A stretch of DNA of 64,000 nucleotides. It comes from Candidatus Eiseniibacteriota bacterium (GTDB lineage: Bacteria > Eisenbacteria > RBG-16-71-46). The notes under the pieces were generated by a model. That model saw nothing but the letters and a program-made list of their open reading frames with translations. It had not been told where the DNA came from and searched no databases. Of the stretch, positions 27,219 through 36,582 are shown in pieces. The stretch lies in the NCBI GenBank assembly GCA_016710095.1, contig JADJLL010000015.1, positions 52,037-116,036 on the forward strand. Reading direction: 5' to 3'. Numbering within the stretch: the stretch's first letter is position 1; each line of letters opens with the position of its first letter. A program made the position numbers and the translations under genes.

Positions 27219-27757
27219 GACGGACGCTCCACGCTCGGGGTCGCCGCGCGCTCGGCCTGGAGTTCGGCTTCGAGCTTGCGGATCTCGTCGCGCACCTGCG
27301 CGGCCTTCTCGAACTCCTCACGCTCGACCGCGCGCTGCAGGTCGTCGTGCAGACGCTGGATCTGGCGCGAACGCTCGGCGCCGGCGCTGCCGTGCGCGGG
27401 CGTCTTGCCGCGGTGGCGCGTGTCGCCGTGAATGCGGCGCAGCAGCGGGCGCAGCTGGAACTGGAATGCGGTGTAGCACTCGGAGCAGCCGAGCCGGCCC
27501 GTCTCCTTGAAGCTCGAGTACTGCAGTCCGCAGCGGGGGCACTGCACGTGGCCGACGCGCTCTTCGTCCGTGCGCGTCATGGCGTCCACCATGCCGGCGA
27601 GCAGGTCCGCGATCTCGAACTTGTGCTGCGAAGCGGACGCGGCCATGCCCTTTTCCTCGGCGCAGCGTTCGCACACGTGGATCTCCGACATCTTGTTGTC
27701 GTGGATCTCCGTGAAGTGCACCGTCGCGGGATTCTTTCCGCAGATCTGGCAGAGCAT
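27215..27757 (-). CDS. mcsA: McsA-like zinc-binding activator of McsB
   Basis: 180 aa. Four CxxC pairs (Cys3/6, 29/32, 73/76, 91/94) form two zinc-binding units, as in McsA/YacH proteins, followed by a UVR motif near the C-terminus (DDLQRAVEREEFEKAAQVRDEIRKLE). In Firmicutes McsA binds and activates McsB and connects it to ClpC. The opening MLCQICGKNPATVHFTEIH is diagnostic. ATG start 14 nt after lolD, stop overlapping mcsB, so the pair is translationally coupled. Confidence 0.88.
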   Translation of the reverse strand: MLCQICGKNPATVHFTEIHDNKMSEIHVCERCAEEKGMAASASQHKFEIADLLAGMVDAMTRTDEERVGHVQCPRCGLQYSSFKETGRLGCSECYTAFQFQLRPLLRRIHGDTRHRGKTPAHGSAGAERSRQIQRLHDDLQRAVEREEFEKAAQVRDEIRKLEAELQAERAATPSVERPS

Positions 27758-27771
27758 CCGTTCCCTCTCGA

Positions 27772-28476
27772 TCAGGCCTCGATCAGCCGGCCTGCTTCCA
27801 GTCGCATCACCCGGTCCGCCATCCCGGCGAGCCGGTCGTTGTGCGTCACCAGTACGAACGTCTGATGCCGCTCACGCGCGAGGAACGCCAGCAGTTCGTG
27901 AAGTTCTCCCGCGGTCCTGCCGTCGAGGTTACCCGAGGGCTCGTCGGCGAGCACCAGTTCCGGCTCACCCGCGAGCGCCCGTGCCACCGCGACACGCTGC
28001 GCTTCCCCACCCGAAAGTTCCGAAGGATGGTGTTCCCACCGTTCCTTCAGGCCCACCGACTCCAGCACCTGTCTCGCACGCGCACGCGCGTCCTCGGAGG
28101 AACGTCCCGCCAGCAGCAGCGGCATCATGACGTTCTCCTCGGCGGAGAACTCGGGCAGCAGGTGATGGAACTGGAAGACGAACCCGAGGTGCTCGGCCCG
28201 GAGCCGGCAGCGCTCGCGTTCGCCCATGGTTTCGACCCTTTGCCCGCCGATCTCCAGCGTTCCGGCGGTGCTGTGGTCCAGCCCCCCCAGAATGTTCAGG
28301 AGCGTGCTCTTGCCCGCTCCCGAAGCTCCCGTGATTGCCAGAAGCATGCCACGGGGCACTTCGAGGTCCACGCCGCGAAGGATCTCGAGCGGCCCGGCCG
28401 GGCCCTCGTAGGTCTTGCAGATCCCGCGTGCGACGAGCGCCAGAGCGCGCCCCTCAACGACCGTGTTGTCAGACAG
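27772..28476 (-). CDS. lolD: Lipoprotein-releasing system ATPase LolD, with apparent CTG start
   Basis: 234 aa, equal to the usual LolD length. Walker A GASGAGKST, the LolD-typical Q-loop stretch LGFVFQFHHLLPEFSAEENVMMPLL, signature LSGGEAQRVAVARALAG, Walker B LVLADEPSGNLD and H-loop VTHND. The protein clearly starts upstream of the first ordinary start codon: codons for ICKTYEGPAGPLEILRGVDL precede it, and between the in-frame TGA and this region there is no ATG, GTG or TTG. CTG at 28474-28476 lies 7 nt after a GAGG site and gives a full-length protein, so it is either a real CTG start or an A-to-C error. It powers LolC/E, encoded just upstream. Confidence 0.88.
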   Translation of the reverse strand: MSDNTVVEGRALALVARGICKTYEGPAGPLEILRGVDLEVPRGMLLAITGASGAGKSTLLNILGGLDHSTAGTLEIGGQRVETMGERERCRLRAEHLGFVFQFHHLLPEFSAEENVMMPLLLAGRSSEDARARARQVLESVGLKERWEHHPSELSGGEAQRVAVARALAGEPELVLADEPSGNLDGRTAGELHELLAFLARERHQTFVLVTHNDRLAGMADRVMRLEAGRLIEA

Positions 28477-28502
28477 TTGAGCGCCTCACTTGCGAAGGGT
28501 TC

Positions 28503-29741
28503 TCAGGTCTGGCGCCGGATCGCCGCGACGGGGTCGAGCCGGGACGCCTGCCAGGCGGGATACCACGCGGCGGCCAGACACAAGGCGATGGCGGCCAGAA
28601 TGACGGCGGCGAAGTCCCCCGCTTCAGGACGCACCGGAAGTGTTTCGATGAAGTACACATCGCCCGGAAGGTGGACGAACGGCCAGCGCTTCAGCACGAA
28701 GATCAGCGCCGCGCCCAGGAGCGTCCCGGCGAGCGTCCCGAGCCCGCCGATGAGCAGGCCCTCGACCAGGAAGATCTGCAGCACGACCTCGGGGGTCGCG
28801 CCGAGCGACTTGAGGACGCCGATGTCCCGGCGCTTCTCGAGCACGACCATGAACAGCGTGCTCACGATGTTGAACGCGGCCACGAGCACGATGAGCCCGA
28901 GGATGACGAACATCACCGCCTTCTCGAGCTTCATCCAGGTGAACAGGTTCCGGTTCAGCTCGATCCAGTTGTTCGCGCGCAGCCCCGCCTGGTCGGCGAC
29001 GCGCAGCAGCCGCACGGCGGCCTCCGGAGCGGTGAACATGTCCGTGAGCTTGATCTCGACTCCCGTGACGTTGTCCCCGAGGTCGAAGAACTTCTGCGAC
29101 GAGGCGATCGACGTGAAACCGAGGCTCGAGTCGTAGTTGTAGAGCCCCGACGTGAACTCACCCACGACGCGGAAGGGCCGCAGCTTGGGCGCGTACCCGA
29201 ACGCCGAGTTCGCATCGCCCTGCAGCGTGGCGAGCAGCACCACGTCGCCGATGCCCGCGCCGAGGCGCGCGGCGAGTTCGGAGCCGAGCACGATGCCCGG
29301 CTCGCCGCCGAGCGTCGTGGAGGGAATCGAGTCGAGCTCGGGCACGATGTGCCGGCCGATCGTCGTGACCGTGCGCTCCGTCGCGAGGTCCACGCCCTTC
29401 ACGACCATGCCCTCGGTCGCGCCCTCACGGAACGCCATCGCCTTCGCGTACGTGAACGCGGCCACGCCCGCCACGCCCGGCTGCTGCGCGAGCTTCGCGG
29501 CGAGCGTCGGCCCGTTCGGGACGCCGGACGTGTTCTCGCCGAGCAGGATGACGTGCGCGTCGGTGCCCGCGATGCGCGACTGCACCTCGCTCTCGAAGCC
29601 GTTCATGACCGCGAGCACGGTGAGCAGCGCGGTGACGCCGACCGCGACGCCGGCGATGGAGATGCCCGTCAGCAACGTGATGAAGCCCGTTCTCGGCCGG
29701 CTGCGCAGGTAGCGCGCCGCGATCCACAGGGGCAGCTTCAC
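28503..29741 (-). CDS. lolC: Lipoprotein-releasing ABC transporter permease LolC/LolE
   Basis: 412 aa inner-membrane permease that extracts mature lipoproteins for delivery to the outer membrane. N-terminal signature WIAARYLRSRPRTGFITLLTGISIAGVAVGV with the first transmembrane helix, a large periplasmic domain (about 45-270), and three C-terminal helices (about 275-395) of the FtsX/MacB type, including FNIVSTLFMVVLEKRRDIGVLKSLGA. A single LolC/E gene means a homodimer is likely, as in organisms with LolF-like permeases. It overlaps lysS by 4 nt. Confidence 0.9.
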   Translation of the reverse strand: MKLPLWIAARYLRSRPRTGFITLLTGISIAGVAVGVTALLTVLAVMNGFESEVQSRIAGTDAHVILLGENTSGVPNGPTLAAKLAQQPGVAGVAAFTYAKAMAFREGATEGMVVKGVDLATERTVTTIGRHIVPELDSIPSTTLGGEPGIVLGSELAARLGAGIGDVVLLATLQGDANSAFGYAPKLRPFRVVGEFTSGLYNYDSSLGFTSIASSQKFFDLGDNVTGVEIKLTDMFTAPEAAVRLLRVADQAGLRANNWIELNRNLFTWMKLEKAVMFVILGLIVLVAAFNIVSTLFMVVLEKRRDIGVLKSLGATPEVVLQIFLVEGLLIGGLGTLAGTLLGAALIFVLKRWPFVHLPGDVYFIETLPVRPEAGDFAAVILAAIALCLAAAWYPAWQASRLDPVAAIRRQT

Positions 29742-31267
29742 GCCGTGGGCGCCCCCTCTCCCGTGGGAGCCTCCGGCTCTTCGTCACGATCGTCCGCGAC
29801 GGGCCGGCCTTCTTCGGGACGCAGCTGCGGGAAGAGCACGACGTCGCGGATGCTGCGCGAGTCGGTCGCGAGCATCACGAGCCGGTCGATGCCGATGCCG
29901 ACGCCGCCCGTGGGCGGCATGCCGTACTGCAGCGCGCGCAGGTAGTCCTCGTCCAGCACCTGCGCCTCTTCGTCGCCGCGCGCCTTGGCTTCGAGCTGCG
30001 CCTCGAACGCCTGCTGCTGCGCGTCCGGATCGTTCTGCTCGCTGAAGGCGTTCGCCATTTCCATGCCCGCCGCGAACAGCTCGAAGCGTTCGACCACGGC
30101 CGGGTTCGTGCGGCTCACCCGCGCGAGCGGGGACGTCACGACCGGGAAGTCGACGACGAACGCGGCGTTCTGCAGCTCGGGCTGCACGAGCGCCGAGAAC
30201 AGCTCGTCGAGCATGCCGCCCGCGCCGGTGCCTTCGCGCGCGTGCAGGCCGTGCTTCTCGCAGTGCTTGCGCAGGACGGCCTCGTCGAGCGCGTGCACGG
30301 ACTCGCCCACCTTCTCGGAGACCGAGTCGAGCATCGAGACGCGCGGCCACGGCGGCGTGAAGTCGAGCTCGCGGCCCTGGTACGGGATCTTCAGCGTGCC
30401 GCACGCGTTCTGCAGCGCGTCGCACACCATCGCCTGCGTCAGCTCCATCATGTCGTGGATGTCCGCGAACGCCTGATAGAACTCGAGCAGCGTGAACTCG
30501 GGATTGTGCGAACGGTCCATGCCCTCGTTGCGGAAGTCGCGCGAGAACTCGTACACGCGGTCGAGCCCGCCGACGATGAGGCGCTTGAGGTACAGCTCGT
30601 TCGAGATGCGCAGGTAGAGATCGATGTCGAGCGCGTTGTGCTTGGTGACGAACGGCCGCGCGAACGCGCCGCCGTACAACGGCTGCAGCACGGGCGTCTC
30701 GACCTCGAGGTAGTCGCGCGCGTCGAGGAACGCACGGATGCCGCTCGTGACCTTCGCGCGGCGGCGGAAGATCTCGCGCACGTCGATGTTCACGAACAAG
30801 TCGGCGTAGCGCTGGCGGAAGCGCGTCTCGGGATCGGTGAGCCCGTGCCACTTCTCGGGCAGCGGGCGGATCGACTTGGCGAGCAGCTCGACCGAGTCGG
30901 CGCGCACGGTGATCTCGCCGCTGCGCGTGCGGAACAGCGGGCCCTCGATGCCGACCCAGTCGCCGACCTGCGCGAGTTCGAAGCGCTTGTACTGCTCGCC
31001 CATCAGGTCGCTCTTCGCGTAGATCTGGATGCGGCCTGTCGAATCGAGCAGGTGCGCGAACCCGGCCTTGCCCTGGCCGCGCTTGGTCACGAGGCGCCCG
31101 GCGATGCGCACGCTCTCCCCGTACTCGGTCGTCACGGCTTCGCCGCGCGCGAGCAGGTCCGTGGCGTGGTGCGTCACGTCGTAGCGGTAGGCGTACGGCT
31201 CGACGCCGATCGCGCGCCAATCCGCGATGCGGGCACGGCGCTGGTCCATCAGCAGCTGGAGCGACAT
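29738..31267 (-). CDS. lysS: Lysyl-tRNA synthetase, class II
   Basis: 509 aa. OB-fold anticodon domain (about 50-150, SVRIAGRLVTKRGQGKAGFAHL), then the class II catalytic core: RAKVTSGIRAFLDARDYLEVETPVLQPLYGGAFARPF split over motif 1, motif 2 EFSRDFRNEGMDRSHNPEFTLLEFYQ, and motif 3 GIGIDRLVMLATDSRSIRDVVLFP. The tail after the catalytic core is Glu/Pro rich. It is first in the lysS-lolC-lolD-mcsA-mcsB-clpC operon behind a consensus promoter. Confidence 0.95.
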   Translation of the reverse strand: MSLQLLMDQRRARIADWRAIGVEPYAYRYDVTHHATDLLARGEAVTTEYGESVRIAGRLVTKRGQGKAGFAHLLDSTGRIQIYAKSDLMGEQYKRFELAQVGDWVGIEGPLFRTRSGEITVRADSVELLAKSIRPLPEKWHGLTDPETRFRQRYADLFVNIDVREIFRRRAKVTSGIRAFLDARDYLEVETPVLQPLYGGAFARPFVTKHNALDIDLYLRISNELYLKRLIVGGLDRVYEFSRDFRNEGMDRSHNPEFTLLEFYQAFADIHDMMELTQAMVCDALQNACGTLKIPYQGRELDFTPPWPRVSMLDSVSEKVGESVHALDEAVLRKHCEKHGLHAREGTGAGGMLDELFSALVQPELQNAAFVVDFPVVTSPLARVSRTNPAVVERFELFAAGMEMANAFSEQNDPDAQQQAFEAQLEAKARGDEEAQVLDEDYLRALQYGMPPTGGVGIGIDRLVMLATDSRSIRDVVLFPQLRPEEGRPVADDRDEEPEAPTGEGAPTA

Positions 31268-31340
31268 GGGGGCTTTCCGGGCGATGAAGTGAGCGCCGGG
31301 CGCCCGGTTCGACGCGCGGAAGGGACGAGGCGTAACCGCG

Positions 31341-31370
31341 AATCTAGGGAGCCGTCCTCGGCCCTGTCAA
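31341..31370 (-). promoter_or_regulatory. Sigma-70-type promoter for the lysS operon
   Basis: Minus-strand TTGACA (31365-31370), 18-nt spacer, TAGATT (31341-31346), about 75 nt upstream of the lysS start. A small hairpin GCGCC-TCC-GGCGC (31372-31384) just before it could weakly terminate purF transcription. No HrcA (CIRCE) or CtsR repeat is visible, so heat control by these repressors is not supported. Confidence 0.68.
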
Positions 31371-31391
31371 CGCGCCGGAGGCGCTGATCGC

Positions 31392-32831
31392 TCAAGCGCC
31401 CGAGCCGGACGGCGACCTCCGCAGGTGCTCGATCGCCATCTTGCCCGCCCCCGCCTCGACCGCGACCGGGTAACGCCCGTCGAAGCAGGCCCGGCAGAAG
31501 CGCTTCGGCTCACTCTCGCAGGCCAGCATGCCGTCGAGCGAAATGTAGCCGAGCGTGTCCACGCCGAGGTACTCGCGGATCTCCTCCACCGTCTTCAGCG
31601 CGCCGATCAGCTCGCGCCGGCTCGGCGTGTCGATGCCGTAGAAGCACGGATGCGTGACCGGCGGCGAGCCGACGCGGAAGTGCACCTCGCTCGCGCCCGA
31701 GCGGCGCAGCAGCCGCACGAGCTTGCGGCTCGTGGTGCCGCGCACGATCGAGTCGTCCACCACGACCACGCGCTTGCCGTCGAGAGTCTCGCGCACGGGG
31801 TTGAACTTCACGCGCACGCCGAAGTCGCGTCCCGCCTGCTGCGGCTGGATGAACGTGCGCCCGACGTAGTGATTGCGGATCAGGCCAAGCTCGTAGCGCA
31901 GGCCCGACTCCTCCGCGAAGCCGAGCGCGATCGAGTTGCTCGAGTCCGGCACCGCGATCACGACGTCGGCGGCAACCGGATGCTCGCGCGCGAGCTGGTG
32001 CCCGAGCTTGCGCCGCACCTGGTCCACGGTCGCGCCGAAGACGCGGCTGTCGGGACGCGAGAAGTAGATGTGCTCGAAGATGCAGTGCTGCGGCGGCTCG
32101 GCCGCCGGCACGGCGCGACGGGCGCGCATGCCCTGCGGGTCGATCGTGATCATCTCGCCGGGCTCGACCTCACGGATGAAGTCCGCGCCCACGAGATCGA
32201 GCGCGCACGTCTCGCTCGCGACCACGTAGCCGTCACCGAGCCGGCCCACGCACAGCGGGCGGAATCCGTGCGGGTCGCGCATCGCGATCACCTTGCCGCG
32301 CGCGAGCACGACGATCGAGTACGCGCCCGTCACGGTGCGCGCCGCCTCGGTGAGCGCGGTCTCGACGTCGTCCGTCGGGGCGAGCGCCACGAGGTGCAGG
32401 AAGACTTCGGTGTCGAGTGTCGTCTGGAAGATCGAGCCCGATTCCTCGAGCGACTGCCGCACCGCGGCGGCGTTCGTGAGGTTGCCGTTGTGCGCGAGCG
32501 CGAGCGGCCCGCCGCGATACACGACGCGCAGCGGCTGCGTGTTCTCGAGCGTCAGCCCGCCCGCGGTCGAATAGCGGTTGTGGCCGATCGCGAGCTGGCC
32601 GGGCAGGTCGCTCAGGATGCCGGAGTCGAACACGTCCGACACGAGCCCGATGCCCTTGCGCACGTGGAAGTCACCACGCTCGTCGCACGAGACGATGCCC
32701 GTCGCTTCCTGCCCGCGGTGCTGCAGCGCGTGCAGGCCGAGGGCCGTGATCTCCGACGCCCGCGGCACGCCCACCACCGCGAAGACGCCGCACTCTTCGT
32801 TCCAGCACTTGTCCGGGGACCAGCTCGTCAT
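31392..32831 (-). CDS. purF: Amidophosphoribosyltransferase, Fe-S type
   Basis: 479 aa enzyme of the first purine step, PRPP plus glutamine to phosphoribosylamine. A short propeptide precedes the catalytic Cys14 (NEECGVF). The glutaminase domain has HRGQEATGI and GHNRYST; the PRTase domain has the PRPP loop VVVVDDSIVRGTTSRK. Four cysteines in the positions that hold the B. subtilis [4Fe-4S] cluster are present: HCIFEHIYFSRPDS, THPCFYGID and CRAC near the end. That suggests an oxygen-sensitive, Fe-S type PurF. ATG at 32829-32831 overlaps the PurS-like gene stop. Confidence 0.95.
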   Translation of the reverse strand: MTSWSPDKCWNEECGVFAVVGVPRASEITALGLHALQHRGQEATGIVSCDERGDFHVRKGIGLVSDVFDSGILSDLPGQLAIGHNRYSTAGGLTLENTQPLRVVYRGGPLALAHNGNLTNAAAVRQSLEESGSIFQTTLDTEVFLHLVALAPTDDVETALTEAARTVTGAYSIVVLARGKVIAMRDPHGFRPLCVGRLGDGYVVASETCALDLVGADFIREVEPGEMITIDPQGMRARRAVPAAEPPQHCIFEHIYFSRPDSRVFGATVDQVRRKLGHQLAREHPVAADVVIAVPDSSNSIALGFAEESGLRYELGLIRNHYVGRTFIQPQQAGRDFGVRVKFNPVRETLDGKRVVVVDDSIVRGTTSRKLVRLLRRSGASEVHFRVGSPPVTHPCFYGIDTPSRRELIGALKTVEEIREYLGVDTLGYISLDGMLACESEPKRFCRACFDGRYPVAVEAGAGKMAIEHLRRSPSGSGA

Positions 32832-33421
32832 GGCGCATTCCCTCCCGGCCCGCGTCCCGCGCGGGCGGTCTTCCTGCGTGAGATCCAGTCCAGCGGCGGC
32901 TGCGTTCCCGCCGCGGCCCACCGCCACTCCTGTGAATGCGGATTGCAGAGCAGGCCGCTCGCGCGCGAAGTCGTCACCGCGATCGCCTCGACCTGTTCCT
33001 CCGCCGGCGCGCCGCCCTCGAAGCGCAGCGCCCACACCGTGCCCTCGCGCACCTCGACCTTCGAGCCGCCGTCGTGCTTCCACCAGCGTTCGGCCGCGGG
33101 CCGGCGTTCGCCGCCACGGTCGAACACGAGCACGAGCGCTTCGTCGGGCGCCGCGGGCGAAACTCCGTGCCCCTCGCCGAGGACCGTACCGCGCTCCTTG
33201 GCGGGATTGTAGAACTGTGTCGAATGGTGCAGCCGCGATTCGAGTTCGGCGGCGGCCGGAATCTCGCCGCGCAGCTCGAAGAAGCGCCAGCGGCGCAGCG
33301 CAGGAGCGCCGCGCCCCCCTTCGAGGCAGCGCCGCGCCACTTCCAGGGCACTCGCCGCCTCCGGGTCGCCCGAACGCAGCGACACGAACACCAGCACGCA
33401 GGTGCGAACGGCCGTGCTCAT
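32828..33421 (-). CDS. Putative tandem PurS-like protein in the purQ-purF gap
   Basis: 197 aa with no family I recognise at first sight. It occupies the place expected for PurS, the small FGAM synthase subunit that a small-type PurL with separate PurQ needs. Read closely, it looks like two diverged PurS units: residues 6-77 (VLVFVSLRSGDPEAASALE... FFELRGE... AAELESRL... YNP) and 95-168 (ALVLVFDRGG... VREGTVWALRFEGG... EEQVEAI... SGLLCNP). Each shows strand-helix-strand-strand-helix order and ends in a Leu-rich NP motif like the LLANP of PurS. This is my inference from pattern only. ATG at 33419-33421 overlaps purQ; the stop overlaps purF. Confidence 0.55.
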   Translation of the reverse strand: MSTAVRTCVLVFVSLRSGDPEAASALEVARRCLEGGRGAPALRRWRFFELRGEIPAAAELESRLHHSTQFYNPAKERGTVLGEGHGVSPAAPDEALVLVFDRGGERRPAAERWWKHDGGSKVEVREGTVWALRFEGGAPAEEQVEAIAVTTSRASGLLCNPHSQEWRWAAAGTQPPLDWISRRKTARAGRGPGGNAP

Positions 33422-34236
33422 GGCCTCCCCGCAGGTGCGATGCGAGCGCGCGGAAGAGAGCACGCTCCGGGACCGTCCTCGCGCAGGTCGCCGTCGCCCT
33501 GCAGGCAGGCGAGCCGGCGCTCGCTCCACGCACCCGCCACGCCGCGCGCGAGCGCGCCCAGTTCGAGCGCACGTTCGGGGTGCGGCATCATCGCGAGCAC
33601 GTTGCCGGCCGCGTTGCACACACCGGCGGCCGCGACCTCGGCGCCGTTCGGCAGCGCCGGGAACTCCTCCGCGATCTCGCCCGCGGCGGTCGCGTAGCGC
33701 AACGGCACCTGCCCGGCTTCGAGCAGCTTCGGCATCACCGTGCGCGAGGCCGCGGTGAAGCGTCCTTCGCCGTGCGCGACCGGCAGCGGCACGAGCGTGC
33801 CCGCGGGCAGGTCGCGCGTGAACACGCACGGCGACGGCTCCACGCGGCAATACACCCAGCGCGAGTAGTAGCCCGAGCGCCGCGGCATGCGGTTGCGCGC
33901 GAGCGACAGTTCGACGCGGCCGCGCCCGGGCACGAGCCCCGCTTCGACGAGCACCTGCGCGCCGTTGCAGATGCCGAGCACCGGCCGGCCTTCGCTCGCC
34001 AGCTCGGCGAGCGCGGCCAACAGCGGGTCGCGCGCGGCGAGCGCGCCGGCGCGCACGCGGTCCTGGTACGAGAACCCGCCCGGCAGCACGAACGCCGCAT
34101 AGCGCCCCAGCTCCGAGGCGGCGCGCGTCCAGCGGAACACTTCCCCTTCGAGCCCGGCACGCGACAACGCACGCAGGGTCTCGGCTTCGCAGTTCACGCC
34201 CGGGAACTGCAGTACGGCGACGGTCGCCCCGCTCAC
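33418..34236 (-). CDS. purQ: Phosphoribosylformylglycinamidine synthase glutaminase subunit
   Basis: 272 aa class I glutamine amidotransferase that supplies ammonia to PurL. N-terminal VAVLQFPGVNCEAETLRAL (Gly-Val/Ile-Asn-Cys signature of PurQ), FVLPGGFSYQDRVRAGALAA, nucleophile LGICNGAQVLVEAGL and, near the C-terminus, the catalytic His/Glu in MMPHPERA. GTG at 34234-34236 overlaps the purL stop (GTGA). Normal length for bacterial PurQ with a small C-terminal extension. Confidence 0.92.
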   Translation of the reverse strand: MSGATVAVLQFPGVNCEAETLRALSRAGLEGEVFRWTRAASELGRYAAFVLPGGFSYQDRVRAGALAARDPLLAALAELASEGRPVLGICNGAQVLVEAGLVPGRGRVELSLARNRMPRRSGYYSRWVYCRVEPSPCVFTRDLPAGTLVPLPVAHGEGRFTAASRTVMPKLLEAGQVPLRYATAAGEIAEEFPALPNGAEVAAAGVCNAAGNVLAMMPHPERALELGALARGVAGAWSERRLACLQGDGDLREDGPGACSLPRARIAPAGRP

Positions 34237-36582
34237 GCGCCCTCCTCGTTCCAGCGCCGCGCGAGCGCGCGCTGCGATGCGTCGCGCAGTTCCGCGACGG
34301 TCCACGCCACGCGCTGATCGCCCGGCAGCAGCAACCGCAGCTGGCCGTGCGCGCTCACCGATCCGATCGGCCACGTCTGCAGCCCGTGGTCTCGCGCGGC
34401 CTGCGAGAGCCGCGCGAGGCGCTCGAACGGCAGCGCGTAGACGATCGCGGGCCGCTCGCAGAAGAGCGCCACCGCGGGCTCGACGCCGAGCGCGTCGAGA
34501 TGCGCGTCCATGCCGAGCCCGGCCTCCGGAGGCGCGGCGAGCAGCATCTCGGCGAGCGCCGTCGCGAGTCCGCCGTCCGACACGTCGTGGGCCGCGACGG
34601 CCCAGCGGCCGCGCGCGACGTCCACGGCGAACGCCTGCAGGCGCGCCTCGTGTTCGAGCGACAGCGGCGGCGGAGGGCCGCCGCGTTCGCGCAGGATCTC
34701 GCGCCGGTACGTCGAGCCTTCGAGTCCCTCGCGCGGCTCGCCCGCGAGCACGAGCACGTGCCCCGCGGTCGTCGGCGCGAGGCCGAGCGCCGAGCCCGCG
34801 TCGTCGATCACGCCCGCGCACATCACGATCGGCGACGGCGGGATCGCGTCGCTTGCCGACCTGGTTGTAGAGCGACACGTTGCCGCTCACGTACGGCAGC
34901 GGCGATCCCGGGGAGGCGAGCTCACCGAGCGCGCGCGCCGCGGCGGCCAGGCCGTCGAGACTCGCCTCGAGGTCGCCCATCACCTCGGGGTCCTCGGGAT
35001 GGCCGAAGTTCAGGCAGTCCGTGAGCGCCCACGGCCGCGCTCCGACGACCGCGCAGTTGCGCGCGGCCTCGGCGACCGCGTGACGCGCGCCGAGATCGGG
35101 ATCGCCCGCGCACCAGTACGGATTGCCGCCGACCGCGAACGCGAGACCGAGCGCGCGGTCGGGATGCGCGCGCAGCACCGCCGCGTCACCCTCTCCCGGC
35201 CGCAGCCACGTGCGGCCCTGCACCTCGGAGTCGTAGTGACGGTAGAGGTACTCGCGCGAGCCGAGATGCTCGCCACCGAGCATCGTGAGCAGCGCGGAGT
35301 GCACGTCGGCGGCGCGGCGACGCTTCGGCTTCGCTTCCGTGCGCACACGCGGCCGCGAGGGGCGCTCGGCCTTGCGGCCGGTCGTGATCGCGTCCACCTC
35401 GCAGTCCACGAGCACGTCCCCGCTCTCGACGCGGTAGCGCTTCTCCTGGAATCGCACGGCCGATCACGCGCGCGCCGGCGCCCGGCATCACGCGTCCGAG
35501 CGCGAACTCCTCTTCGTAGATCCGCACGAGCTCCGGCGCGAACGCCTCGGGCACGACCCAGCAGTAGCGCTCCTGCGTCTCGGCGCAGAGCAGCACCTCG
35601 GGCGGGAGCGCGCGCGCCACGCGGTGCGCGTCGTCCAACCGGATCTCCGCGCCGCAGCCGCCGGCCGCGGCGAGTTCGCTCGTCGCGCACGCGATGCCGC
35701 CCGCGCCGAGGTCCTGAACCCGCACGGCACGCCGCGCGCGCGCAGACGCCGCGCCGCTTCGTAGGTCGCCACGTTGAGCACGCACTTGAGGAACGGATCC
35801 GGCAGCTGCACGGCGCCGCGCTGGTCCTCCTGCCCGAGTTCGCCCGACGCGAACGCCGCGCCGCCGAAGCCGCTGTCGTCCGTCGGCTTGCCGACGAGCA
35901 CGAACGCCCACGGTCCCGGGCCCTGCGGCACGCGGCTGCGCAGCACGCCGTCGGCCGGCGCGAGCCCCACGGCAATCGCGTTCACGAGGCAGTTCGTGTC
36001 GTAGCCCGAATCGAACACCGTGTCGCCGCCGAGATTGGGAACGCCGAGGGCGTTGCCGTAGTCGGAGATGCCCTGCACGACGCCGCGCATCACGTCGCGC
36101 GCGTGCACGGAAGAGCCGGGATCGCCGAAGCGCAGCGCGTCCATCACGCCGACGACTTCGGCGCCCATGCACACGATGTCGCGCACGATGCCGCCGATGC
36201 CCGTCGCCGCGCCCTCGACGGGCAGCACCTGGCTCGGATGGTTGTGGCTCTCGTGCCCGAGCACCAGCACCGTGTCGTCGCACGGCGCGGGCAGCGCGAC
36301 CACGCCCGCGTCCTCGCCGGGCCCGATCACGACCTGCGGCGCCTGCGTCGGCAGCCGCTTGAGCAGGTGCCGCGTGGACTTGTACGAGCAGTGCTCGCTC
36401 CAGAGGATGCCGAACAGCACGGCCTCGGCCCACCGCGGCGGGCGGCCGAGCAGGCGTTCGAGCAGCGTGACCTCCTCGGGCTCGAGCGTCACGCCGCGCG
36501 CGCGAAGCGCGCGTGCGACCGCGGCCGGGTCGCGCGACTCGTCGGTGGTCCAGGCGTCGGAAGCGGCGGCGAGCATCGTCAT
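34233..36582 (-). CDS. purL: Phosphoribosylformylglycinamidine synthase, small-type PurL, with three frameshifts
   Basis: About 783 aa reconstructed, the synthase subunit of FGAM synthase. The N-terminal part has LWSEHCSYKSTRHLLKRLP, the ATP-site HESHNHPSQVLPVEGAATG and the metal-site LGGDTVFDSGYD; the middle has VQDLGAGGIACATSE, HYDSEVQGRTW and the C-terminal part MCAGVIDDAGSA and AHDVSDGGLATALAEM. The frame changes near 35725, 35459 and 34856; at the last site one extra A (GCGACGCG for GCGCGCG) is enough to explain it. All three joins are gap-free in the family, so error is more likely than decay. ATG overlaps the purB stop. Confidence 0.88.

Noticed and set aside
31372..31384. Small GCGCC-TCC-GGCGC stem after purF as an intrinsic terminator
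   Set aside because: Five base pairs and no T tract; kept only as a remark with the lysS promoter.
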